Assembly: GCA_905233405.1 (NCBI GenBank)
Contig: CAJOEG010000010.1
Span: 1 to 27,970 of the forward strand
Length of the DNA stretch: 27,970 nucleotides
Direction of reading: 5' to 3'
Source of the DNA: an uncultured Bacteroidales bacterium
Lineage (GTDB): Bacteria > Bacteroidota > Bacteroidia > Bacteroidales > ML635J-15
Part shown: piece after piece, positions 1 to 5,729 of the stretch
Layout of the letters: each line of letters begins with the position of its first letter
Numbering within the stretch: position 1 is the first letter of the stretch
Program-made: the position numbers and the translations under genes
The notes under the pieces: generated by a model
The model's input: only the letters and a program-made list of their open reading frames with translations
The model's database searches: none
Told to the model about the DNA's origin: nothing

Positions 1-46
1 GGGTGCAGTTGATAGTAAGAAAACGTGCTTGTTCGGAATAATTCTT

Positions 47-54
47 TACTTTTG
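47..54 (+). promoter_or_regulatory. -7 promoter element of the thioesterase gene
   Basis: TACTTTTG fits the Bacteroidota -7 consensus TAnnTTTG and lies about 20 nt before the ATG at 75. A TTG at 29-31 could be the -33 element, but the 15-nt spacing is shorter than usual, so only the -7 box is well supported. Confidence 0.45.
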
Positions 55-74
55 CCTGTCATAAAAATTTGAAT

Positions 75-875
75 ATGGTAAAGGATTACGAAATAAAAGG
101 TGGAAAATACATCATAGAGGATGTCGTTTCGTGCTATGACGTTGACTCCAACATTAGGATGAAGCCGGTTGCTTTTATGAATATTGCGCAGGAGATGGCT
201 ACCCGTGCCGCCGACCCGCTTGGTTTTGGCTACAACGAGATGTTAAAGAAGGATATGGCGTGGGTGCTGTCGCGTATGCACTTTGTGTTTATGGATACTC
301 CCCTATGGAATGACGAGATTGTGGTTTCGACTTGGCACAAGGGCATTGGCGGACCGTTTTTCCTGAGGGACTTTTCGTTGTCCGGCACAAATGGGAAAGT
401 GAAAGTTATAGGCACAAGTTCGTGGGTTGTCCTTGATTTGAGCAAACGCTCGATGGTAAGGTTGGCGGAATTCATAGATATGATTCCCGAGGATTCCGCT
501 TGCCACGAAAATGCAATAGAAACTCCGGCGTCTAAGGTTATGATGCCTCGCGGTGTAGAGCCTCGTCTTGTGCGCAGCGAAGCGCTTGGCTATTCCGATA
601 CAGATATGAACGGTCACACTAACAATGCACGTTATATTCAACACGCTATGAACTGTTTTGACTATGCAGAACTGCAAAAACTTTCGGTTGCCGAGGTTTT
701 TATTACGTTCAGCCACGAGACGCTTCCTGGCGAAACACTCGACCTGTATATGTACGATGAGCCTCTAAATGAGCCAAAACTTTCGATGAACGGCAAGTCG
801 ATTGTGCGCAGTACGCTGATTGAAGGAAGGGTAGGAGAGAGGCAAGCGTTCTGTACGAGGATTTTGTTTAATTGA
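75..875 (+). CDS. Acyl-ACP thioesterase (FatA/FatB family)
   Basis: This enzyme hydrolyses acyl-ACP to release free fatty acid from type II fatty-acid synthesis in the cytoplasm. The roughly 266-residue protein has the family's double hot-dog layout. The first half contains the WVLSRMHF and WNDEIVVSTW segments. The second contains the DTDMNGHTNNARYIQH stretch (about residues 176-190), whose Asn and His match the catalytic Asn/His positions of the family. I chose the ATG at 75: the in-frame TTG at 69 adds only two residues and is less likely. A -7 promoter box at 47-54 suggests a single-gene unit. It faces a candidate small RNA on the opposite strand downstream. The family call is firm; chain-length preference cannot be read from the sequence. 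Confidence 0.9.
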   Translation: MVKDYEIKGGKYIIEDVVSCYDVDSNIRMKPVAFMNIAQEMATRAADPLGFGYNEMLKKDMAWVLSRMHFVFMDTPLWNDEIVVSTWHKGIGGPFFLRDFSLSGTNGKVKVIGTSSWVVLDLSKRSMVRLAEFIDMIPEDSACHENAIETPASKVMMPRGVEPRLVRSEALGYSDTDMNGHTNNARYIQHAMNCFDYAELQKLSVAEVFITFSHETLPGETLDLYMYDEPLNEPKLSMNGKSIVRSTLIEGRVGERQAFCTRILFN

Positions 876-987
876 TGATTTACGGCTATATGTCTGCATT
901 CAAATTGTTGAATCCTCAAATTATCAAATCACAACACACTTTGCCTGATAATTAATCGATTGTTTATGCTAGCAGAGGCGTAATAAC

Positions 988-1090
988 AAAAAACCTCCGA
1001 AAGCTTGGGATTCTAACGGAGGCTAAAATAAAGTTTGATAATATGAGGGCAATTTTAGGCGATTAGATAGTGTTTCGCTTATCTAATTGC
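988..1090 (-). ncRNA. Candidate small RNA, about 100 nt, no Rfam family recognised
   Basis: Read on the minus strand, a strong promoter (1096-1125) is followed by about 100 nt with no ATG-led frame, ending in an intrinsic terminator: CCTCCG (1022-1017) pairs with CGGAGG (999-994) across a 17-nt loop and is followed by six T (993-988). Just after the predicted start is a perfect 8-bp hairpin, ATTAGATA (1062-1069) against TATCTAAT (1080-1087). The next gene in that direction is convergent, so this is not a leader of a visible gene. It lacks the GGAAGG-type tetraloop region expected of SRP RNA and is too short for 6S RNA. Existence is inferred from signals only. Confidence 0.5.
994..1022 (-). 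terminator. Intrinsic terminator of the candidate sRNA
   Basis: A 6-bp GC-rich stem (994-999 with 1017-1022) is followed on the minus strand by TTTTTTG. On the plus strand the stem is followed by CTAAAATA, so it should not terminate the thioesterase transcript. Confidence 0.65.
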
Positions 1091-1095
1091 GGTTG

Positions 1096-1125
1096 CAAAG
1101 ATATTAATTGTACACATTTCTGCAA
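1096..1125 (-). promoter_or_regulatory. Promoter of the candidate sRNA
   Basis: On the minus strand CTTG (TTG core, plus coordinates 1123-1125), a 19-nt spacer and TATCTTTG (1103-1096) match the Bacteroidota housekeeping promoter. Transcription would start near 1089. No protein gene lies on this strand downstream. Confidence 0.6.
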
Positions 1126-1342
1126 GTTTTCTAAGGGCTTTTTTTGTAACTATTATACAAAGCTCTTAATTATTGTGGTTTTTATTAGTAAACAATTATA
1201 CATTAGGCAATCTGAAGATTTGAATTATTAAAAGTTATCCAAGTTTTTGAAACTTAACAACACCAAAAAAACAAGATTTCTTTTCTCCATTACAAATCAA
1301 AGGCTTATCTTTACATCAAATTTATAAATAATTAATAGGATT

Positions 1343-2002
1343 ATGAAGATCGTAAATTTAGGAGGTAAGGGCAGTCTGCTCGACCAGTTTTTGTCGGAAG
1401 TAAGGGATGTACAGATTCAACAGGAAAGACTACGTTTCCGCAACAACCTTACGCGTATAGGAGAGGTAATGGCGTACGAAATCAGCAAACGACTTCCGTT
1501 TGCTGATGAAGATATTATCACGCCACTAGGCATTGCAACAGTACCAACGCTCAAAGAACAGCCAGTCTTAGCAACCATTCTTCGTGCCGGACTGCCGATG
1601 TATAAAGGATTTCTCAACTTCTTCGACCACGCCGACAGCGCATTCATAGCAGGATACCGCAAATACAAAAAGAACGGCAAGTTCGAGGTGAAAATCGACT
1701 ACATCACATCACCGTCAGTCGAAGACAGGCAAGTAATAATATGCGACCCGATGCTTGCAAGTGGAAGTAGCATTGAGCTGGCATTCAAGGGATTGCTTGA
1801 ATACGGCACGCCTAAGCACGTGCATATAGCTGCAGTTATCGCAAGTCAGGAAGGATTGGACTATATAGAAAAGGTATTGCCTGAAAGTATGGTGACAGTC
1901 TGGACTGGCGCAATCGACGACGAACTTACTGTGAAATCATACATCGTTCCTGGAATGGGTGATGCCGGCGATTTGGCATTCGGAGAAAAGACAGATAATT
2001 AA
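1343..2002 (+). CDS. upp: Uracil phosphoribosyltransferase
   Basis: This enzyme makes UMP from uracil and PRPP in pyrimidine salvage (cytoplasm). The PRPP-binding loop VIICDPMLASGSSI (131-144) and the C-terminal uracil-recognition segment YIVPGMGDAGDLAFG (200-214) are both present. The length of 219 residues is normal for the bacterial enzyme. The ATG at 1343 follows an AT-rich leader; a TATCTTTA at 1306-1313 is a near-consensus -7 box. It is a single-gene unit closed by the bidirectional terminator at 2049-2072 shared with the convergent dksA-like gene. Confidence 0.96.
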   Translation: MKIVNLGGKGSLLDQFLSEVRDVQIQQERLRFRNNLTRIGEVMAYEISKRLPFADEDIITPLGIATVPTLKEQPVLATILRAGLPMYKGFLNFFDHADSAFIAGYRKYKKNGKFEVKIDYITSPSVEDRQVIICDPMLASGSSIELAFKGLLEYGTPKHVHIAAVIASQEGLDYIEKVLPESMVTVWTGAIDDELTVKSYIVPGMGDAGDLAFGEKTDN

Positions 2003-2048
2003 AAAGCCAAATCAATATTCTATTGCTAGATATAGACAGTATAAATAA

Positions 2049-2072
2049 AAAAGACCTCAAGCGAGGTCTTTT
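2049..2072. terminator. Bidirectional terminator between upp and the dksA-like gene
   Basis: GACCTC (2053-2058) pairs with GAGGTC (2063-2068) around an AAGC loop, flanked by an A-run on the left and a T-run on the right. It can therefore stop transcripts from both strands. It begins 5 nt past the stop codon of the minus-strand gene. Confidence 0.85.
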
Positions 2073-2076
2073 TGTG

Positions 2077-2454
2077 TTATCTATTCTGTTTTGCTTCAAC
2101 GCAAAGTGTTGCGTGGGGAACAGCGCGAAGTCTTTCTTTCGGGATTAATTTGCCAGTTTTGCGGCAAATACCGTAGGTGCCAATCTCAATTCTGAAAAGT
2201 GCAGCCTGAAGGTTCTGTATGAATTTCAATTGACGCTGTGCGATACGTCCAATTTCTTCCTTCGATAACACATTTTGTCCTTCTTCCAATACCTTGAAAG
2301 TAGGAGATGTGTCATCAATGTCGTTCATATCTTCCTTGGTAAGCATACTCTTGTATAAGTCGAAATCTGCTTGTGCACGTTCTAACTTCTTGAGAATTAT
2401 TTCCTTGAATTCCTCAAGCTCTTCTTGCGAATATCTGGTCTTTTCTTCTTCCAT
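2077..2454 (-). CDS. TraR/DksA-family transcription regulator, Zn-free (CxxT/CxxA) type
   Basis: DksA-type proteins enter the RNA-polymerase secondary channel and, with ppGpp, adjust rRNA and amino-acid promoters. The 125-residue protein has a charged N-terminal helix pair (about 1-75) and a C-terminal globule with GTYGICRKTGKLIPKERL and AVPHATLCVEA. Only two of the four usual Zn-ligand positions are Cys (C97, C118); the partners are T100 and A121. This pattern and its 21-residue spacing match the Zn-independent DksA2 of Pseudomonas as I recall it. Bacteroides homologues are also degenerate here. ATG at 2454; terminator directly downstream. Confidence 0.85.
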   Translation of the reverse strand: MEEEKTRYSQEELEEFKEIILKKLERAQADFDLYKSMLTKEDMNDIDDTSPTFKVLEEGQNVLSKEEIGRIAQRQLKFIQNLQAALFRIEIGTYGICRKTGKLIPKERLRAVPHATLCVEAKQNR

Positions 2455-2588
2455 GATTTTCCTATCTAATTAAAACACTTATCAAATTAATAAACTCTAA
2501 ATATTATACGATTTTTTTTCTGTTTTGTTTCATACGATTTTGAAAATTAACTTCGTTGAGTAAAGTTTTCGATGATTTGTCCGTTTAA

Positions 2589-2990
2589 TTATGATTCTTG
2601 CGAAGCCTTCAGCAACTTAGCGACAAGTATGACCTCCATTACCAAATAGGCGAAATACAATATGAAAAACTGTAACACGTAGGCGATGCGATAATCTGCA
2701 TCGCTTCTGATTATAGGAATGAGGAATACCACGCACAGTGCCATTTTCACAAGGCTAGACGCCATGAACACATATCCGAAAAGTCCACGTTTCTGCGTCA
2801 TTTTTCTGAAAATAAACTTTAGTACCCCAATCACAGCTGCCGTAAGCACAAAAAGGAACAGATGAGCTTCGTAAATTCCCGCAGCGGCGCACACTGGGAA
2901 TGCTCGTGCTAGCAGAAAATGTATGGCGAATAGTCCAACTCCAAATATTGCAAGTTTTGCCAATACTCCAACAATAGAATTATTTTTCAT
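2589..2990 (-). CDS. Four-TM membrane protein of the ATP-synthase accessory cluster (AtpI/DUF6168-like)
   Basis: A 133-residue protein with four hydrophobic segments (about 9-29, 42-62, 72-95, 104-127) and a short basic loop (FRKMTQKRG) between the second and third. In Bacteroidota, a small protein of this kind sits between atpZ and atpB at the head of the F-type ATP synthase operon and probably assists c-ring assembly or cation supply, like AtpI. Here it overlaps the atpZ gene by 11 nt. What follows is not atpB but a 134-bp gap and the dksA-like gene. The family assignment rests mainly on context, so the function is inferred. Confidence 0.65.
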   Translation of the reverse strand: MKNNSIVGVLAKLAIFGVGLFAIHFLLARAFPVCAAAGIYEAHLFLFVLTAAVIGVLKFIFRKMTQKRGLFGYVFMASSLVKMALCVVFLIPIIRSDADYRIAYVLQFFILYFAYLVMEVILVAKLLKASQES

Positions 2991-3222
2991 TTTTTACACC
3001 TTTTATAACGATATAAATTGATGTAAATACGGCAAATAGCGACAAGGCAACTGTAAACCATGGCTTTGTGGTGCCGAAATATTCGTCGAGTTTCAGTCCG
3101 CCGAAAGCTCCTGCAAATATAACAATTCCCATCTCGAAAGCCAACGAGGTATATCGCGCCCACTTTCCGAGACTGGAATTGACCTTGTCTTCTTTTTCCT
3201 TGCTATCCATTATATTGTTCAT
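2980..3222 (-). CDS. atpZ: AtpZ/AtpI family protein
   Basis: A small two-TM protein: the segment WARYTSLAFEMGIVIFAGAFGGLKLDEYFGTTKPWFTV, with Gly-rich TM1 and the G-x-x-LDE(Y/F) turn, is diagnostic of AtpZ/AtpI proteins that accompany F1Fo ATP synthase genes and are implicated in Mg2+/Ca2+ handling or c-ring assembly. The gene overlaps the bactofilin gene upstream. Two in-frame ATGs are possible (3222, overlap 20 nt; 3210, overlap 8 nt). The second gives MDSKEKED and is equally plausible. It is followed by the four-TM gene with an 11-nt overlap, which suggests translational coupling. Confidence 0.85.
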   Translation of the reverse strand: MNNIMDSKEKEDKVNSSLGKWARYTSLAFEMGIVIFAGAFGGLKLDEYFGTTKPWFTVALSLFAVFTSIYIVIKGVKNEK

Positions 3223-3574
3223 CGACCTGCGGTTCGGAGGAACTCATACTACATGTTCCTGAGAACACAGCATTTGGTTCGATTGCAAGCTTGGTGGTAC
3301 GTATCTCTCCTTCTACTAAAGCGGTTGCCTTGAGCATTAATAAATTTTCAACAAAAATCTTGCCTTTTACGTTGCCGGACACTTCACAATCCCTGCATTT
3401 TATTTCTCCAGTGATTCTGCCAGTAGTCCCTATTACGAGTTTCGACTGCGTTGTCAAATTGCCTTCCAAACTTCCGTCAACTCTAACGTCACCTTGCGAA
3501 ACAATATTGCCGACAATGGCAGTTCCGCTACCTAATATGTTTAGGTTGTTGCTGATTTCTTCGTTTCTTGCCAT
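3203..3574 (-). CDS. Bactofilin (polymer-forming cytoskeletal protein)
   Basis: Bactofilins self-assemble into non-polar filaments at the inner membrane and guide local cell-wall synthesis. The 123-residue protein shows the repeating beta-helix pattern of the DUF583 core: GNIVSQGDVRVDGSLEGNL, TTQSKLVIGTTGRITGEI, then KGKIFVENLLMLKATALVEGEI. A longer frame reaches 3802, but family members start near MARNEEISNN. A consensus promoter at 3595-3626 would start transcription just upstream of 3574, inside the longer frame, so the ATG at 3574 is chosen. It heads an overlapping three-gene operon with atpZ and the four-TM protein. Confidence 0.9.
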   Translation of the reverse strand: MARNEEISNNLNILGSGTAIVGNIVSQGDVRVDGSLEGNLTTQSKLVIGTTGRITGEIKCRDCEVSGNVKGKIFVENLLMLKATALVEGEIRTTKLAIEPNAVFSGTCSMSSSEPQVDEQYNG

Positions 3575-3594
3575 AAGCCTATTTTTTATGACCT

Positions 3595-3626
3595 CAAAGA
3601 TATGCTTTTTATTGAACCTGTGCAAA
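3595..3626 (-). promoter_or_regulatory. Promoter of the bactofilin-atpZ operon
   Basis: On the minus strand TTTG (plus 3626-3623), a 20-nt spacer and TATCTTTG (3602-3595) form a near-perfect Bacteroidota promoter ending 20 nt before the ATG at 3574. This also decides the bactofilin start. Confidence 0.8.
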
Positions 3627-3817
3627 TAAATTAAAAAGTTTCTAGTTTTCAAGTGTTCTATGGATATAGCTGTTTCTTTGTCTGCCCTCGTTTCAAAACG
3701 TGAGAGTACATTCAAAGATTTGAAAAGGTTTACATAGAACTGAAGGGTTGATATTTTTAGCAATAGGGCACGATACGTCGTTACAAAATTATCAATGTCC
3801 ATTGTCAGAATATTTTT

Positions 3818-3825
3818 TATTTTTG
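3818..3825 (+). promoter_or_regulatory. -7 promoter element of the LEA-type lipoprotein gene
   Basis: TATTTTTG matches TAnnTTTG and lies 25 nt before the ATG at 3851. No convincing -33 element at proper spacing is seen. Confidence 0.4.
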
Positions 3826-3850
3826 CAAAGATTTTTCAAAAAATATAACA

Positions 3851-4321
3851 ATGAAAACACGATTTTCAATATTACTGATAGCTTTTTCGATAGCAGTCTT
3901 AGGAATGAACTCTTGCGCCATACAGGAATTAAGCGTAGGCACCCCAAGGGACATAAAACTGAACAGCTTGAGTTTGAGTGGAATAAGTATCAGCGGTAAA
4001 ATTCCGATAGACAATCCTAATAATTTCGGCTTCAATGTAAAGGGCGTAAAACTTGATGTCTCAGTAAATGACATTAATATCGGATGCCTCAATAAGAAGG
4101 AAAGAATTCACATCAAACCTAGGTCGAACAATGCCTACCAAATAAACTATGATACATCATTCAAGGACATTGTGAAAGACCCAATAGCACTGACGAACGC
4201 ATTTACCAGAGGCAGCGCAACCTTAAAATTGTCGGGGTATGTGAAAGTGTCGAAGTTTATTGTGTCGAAAAAAATAAAAGTTGAACACAAGGAGAATTTG
4301 AGCAGATTCAAGTTTTTTTAA
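3851..4321 (+). CDS. LEA type 2 family lipoprotein
   Basis: A 156-residue protein with a lipoprotein signal peptide: basic MKTR, hydrophobic core, then LGMNSC with the lipid-attached Cys at 22. The mature part reads as a single LEA_2/Ig-like beta domain (LSLSGISISGKIPIDNPN, then VKGVKLDVSVNDINIG), the pattern of LEA14-like domains in Bacteroidota envelope lipoproteins. The role is unknown; probably periplasmic or outer-membrane attached. The end of this gene contains the -33 box of the following SPOR-domain gene, so the two are partly independent units. Confidence 0.75.
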   Translation: MKTRFSILLIAFSIAVLGMNSCAIQELSVGTPRDIKLNSLSLSGISISGKIPIDNPNNFGFNVKGVKLDVSVNDINIGCLNKKERIHIKPRSNNAYQINYDTSFKDIVKDPIALTNAFTRGSATLKLSGYVKVSKFIVSKKIKVEHKENLSRFKFF

Positions 4322-4329
4322 TATCTTTG
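4297..4329 (+). promoter_or_regulatory. Promoter of the SPOR-domain gene
   Basis: TTTG (4297-4300), 21-nt spacer and TATCTTTG (4322-4329) match the Bacteroidota consensus. The -33 box lies inside the end of the preceding gene, and the -7 box is only 16 nt before the ATG at 4346, implying a very short 5' UTR. Confidence 0.75.
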
Positions 4330-4345
4330 CGAAAAAAATCACTTG

Positions 4346-4783
4346 ATGAAAAAGATTGTAATAATATTTATAATAGCTTTCTGCTCGTTGCAAATGTTCG
4401 GGCAAAACATAACCCCATCGCGAATAAAATATTTCAGCGATTCTACCTACAACGGCAAAGTAAAAGTAGAACAGGATGCTTCGTTGAAAAATTTTATGGA
4501 AACATGTGTCGGGCTTAACAAGAAACGGGATGGTTTCCCAGGATACCGTATAAAGGTGTTTGCACAAAATACTCAGGATTCGCGTTCGCGCGCCAACGCA
4601 ATCCGTTCGGCATGCAGCAACGATGAACACGAGGCATACATTACATTCGTCGAACCTAACTTTGAGGTACACGTAGGAGATTTTATGACACGTTTCGAGG
4701 CTTTAGTGCTGATGAAGGATTTATTGGCGAAATATCCTGAAGCATACATTATAAAGACAAACATAAAATACCCTATTCACTGA
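4346..4783 (+). CDS. Secreted SPOR-domain protein
   Basis: A 145-residue exported protein: signal peptide MKKIVIIFIIAFCSLQMFGQ with likely cleavage after FGQ, a short spacer, then a C-terminal SPOR-like domain (about 66-143; GYRIKVFAQNTQDSRSRANAI ... YITFVEPNFEVHVGDFMTRFEA). SPOR domains bind denuded peptidoglycan, often at division sites. A TTG three nt upstream (4343) is in frame, but the ATG at 4346 is the natural start. The stop overlaps the start of the transketolase subunit by 1 nt (TGATG), so the two are translationally coupled although functionally unrelated. Confidence 0.8.
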   Translation: MKKIVIIFIIAFCSLQMFGQNITPSRIKYFSDSTYNGKVKVEQDASLKNFMETCVGLNKKRDGFPGYRIKVFAQNTQDSRSRANAIRSACSNDEHEAYITFVEPNFEVHVGDFMTRFEALVLMKDLLAKYPEAYIIKTNIKYPIH

Positions 4784-5592
4784 TGGATGTCAAAGAACAG
4801 AAAAAGCTCGAAGGCATAGCCTCAACTATCCGTCACGACATAATAGACTCATTGTGCGAAGCGGGTTCAGGACATATTGGCGGTTCGCTAGACCTTGCCG
4901 ACATTTTTACTGTCCTTTATTTCCACACCATGAAGCATGATCCACAAAATCCACTTATACCAGATCGTGATAAGCTAATACTATCGATAGGACATACCGC
5001 TCCAGTCCTTTATGCAACACTTGCCAATGCCGGATATTTTCCTAAAGATGAACTGCTTACACTGCGTAAAATTGGCACACGGTTACAGGGACATCCATCA
5101 TTGCTTGCAGGATTGCCAGGGGTGGAATCGGCATCAGGTTCGCTCGGGCAAGGTTTGTCGATATGTGTCGGTATGGCACTTTCCGACAAGATTGACGGTT
5201 GCGACAGAAAGATTTTCTGTGTGTGTGGCGATGGTGAAATACAGGAAGGACAAGTCTGGGAAGCCGCTATGAGTGCTGCCCATCATAAGTTAAGTAACAT
5301 AATTGCAATAGTTGACCGTAACCGTATGCAGATTGATGGTCCAAATGAAAATGTGATGGGACTTGAACCGTTGCGTGAAAAATGGTCGTCGTTTGGGTGG
5401 GAGGTTTTTGAATGTAATGGTAATAACATAGAGGAACTTGTGAAAACTTTCGATAGCATGACGTGTGATAAGCCTAAGGTTCTCATTGCCAACACTACAA
5501 TGGGTAAGGGTGTCAAAGAAATCGAAGGAGACTACAAATGGCACGGAAAAGCTCCAAGCAAAGAAGATAGAAATAGGTGGATTGTCGGGTAA
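4783..5592 (+). CDS. Transketolase N-terminal subunit (split type)
   Basis: The protein corresponds to the thiamine-diphosphate (PP) domain of transketolase, which transfers two-carbon units in the non-oxidative pentose phosphate pathway. At 269 residues it equals the N-terminal subunit of split transketolases. Motifs: GSGHIGGS (28-35), SIGHTAPVLYA, GSLGQGLS, and the ThDP/Mg motif GDGEIQEGQVWEAAMSAAHH...IVDRN. It starts at the TGATG overlap with the SPOR gene. Split transketolases normally have the C-terminal (Pyr) subunit directly downstream. Here there are 137 bp and then an unrelated thioredoxin-fold gene, so the partner must be elsewhere or missing. Confidence 0.92.
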   Translation: MDVKEQKKLEGIASTIRHDIIDSLCEAGSGHIGGSLDLADIFTVLYFHTMKHDPQNPLIPDRDKLILSIGHTAPVLYATLANAGYFPKDELLTLRKIGTRLQGHPSLLAGLPGVESASGSLGQGLSICVGMALSDKIDGCDRKIFCVCGDGEIQEGQVWEAAMSAAHHKLSNIIAIVDRNRMQIDGPNENVMGLEPLREKWSSFGWEVFECNGNNIEELVKTFDSMTCDKPKVLIANTTMGKGVKEIEGDYKWHGKAPSKEDRNRWIVG

Positions 5593-5653
5593 TCTACATA
5601 TTGTTCGCTATTTTTATTAAACATTGACTTGGTCTTTTGTAAATCTATTACAC

Positions 5654-5670
5654 CTTAAAATAATTTTAAG
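5654..5670. promoter_or_regulatory. Perfect 17-bp palindrome upstream of the thioredoxin-fold gene
   Basis: CTTAAAAT-A-ATTTTAAG is a perfect inverted repeat with a one-base centre, ending about 32 nt before the -7 box at 5703. The position suits an activator-binding site; it is too AT-rich and lacks the T-run geometry for a good terminator. Function is inferred from position only. Confidence 0.35.
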
Positions 5671-5702
5671 ATTATTATACCGTTAATAAAACGATAGTTT
5701 CT

Positions 5703-5710
5703 TATCTTTG
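5703..5710 (+). promoter_or_regulatory. -7 promoter element of the envelope operon
   Basis: TATCTTTG followed by C matches the strongest form of the Bacteroidota -7 box, 19 nt before the ATG at 5730. No clear TTTG is present at -33, which may mean dependence on an activator; a palindrome lies just upstream. Confidence 0.6.
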
Positions 5711-5729
5711 CAGTTTAAATTACATTGAC

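Larger units (their letters stand above)
876..1342. other. 467-bp gene-free region between thioesterase and upp
   Basis: I see no credible protein gene here. The stretch holds an AT-rich tail after the thioesterase with TCAAATTATCAAATC-like wording (915-930), the candidate minus-strand small RNA with its promoter and terminator (988-1125), and the upp leader with a possible -7 box TATCTTTA at 1306-1313. Confidence 0.6.

Noticed and set aside
985..1125. Riboswitch or attenuator reading of the structured intergenic element
   Set aside because: The element is on the minus strand and the next gene in that direction is convergent, so it controls no visible gene in cis.
3575..3802. N-terminal extension of the bactofilin frame to 3802
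   Set aside because: A consensus promoter lies inside it and the family start is at MARNEE.
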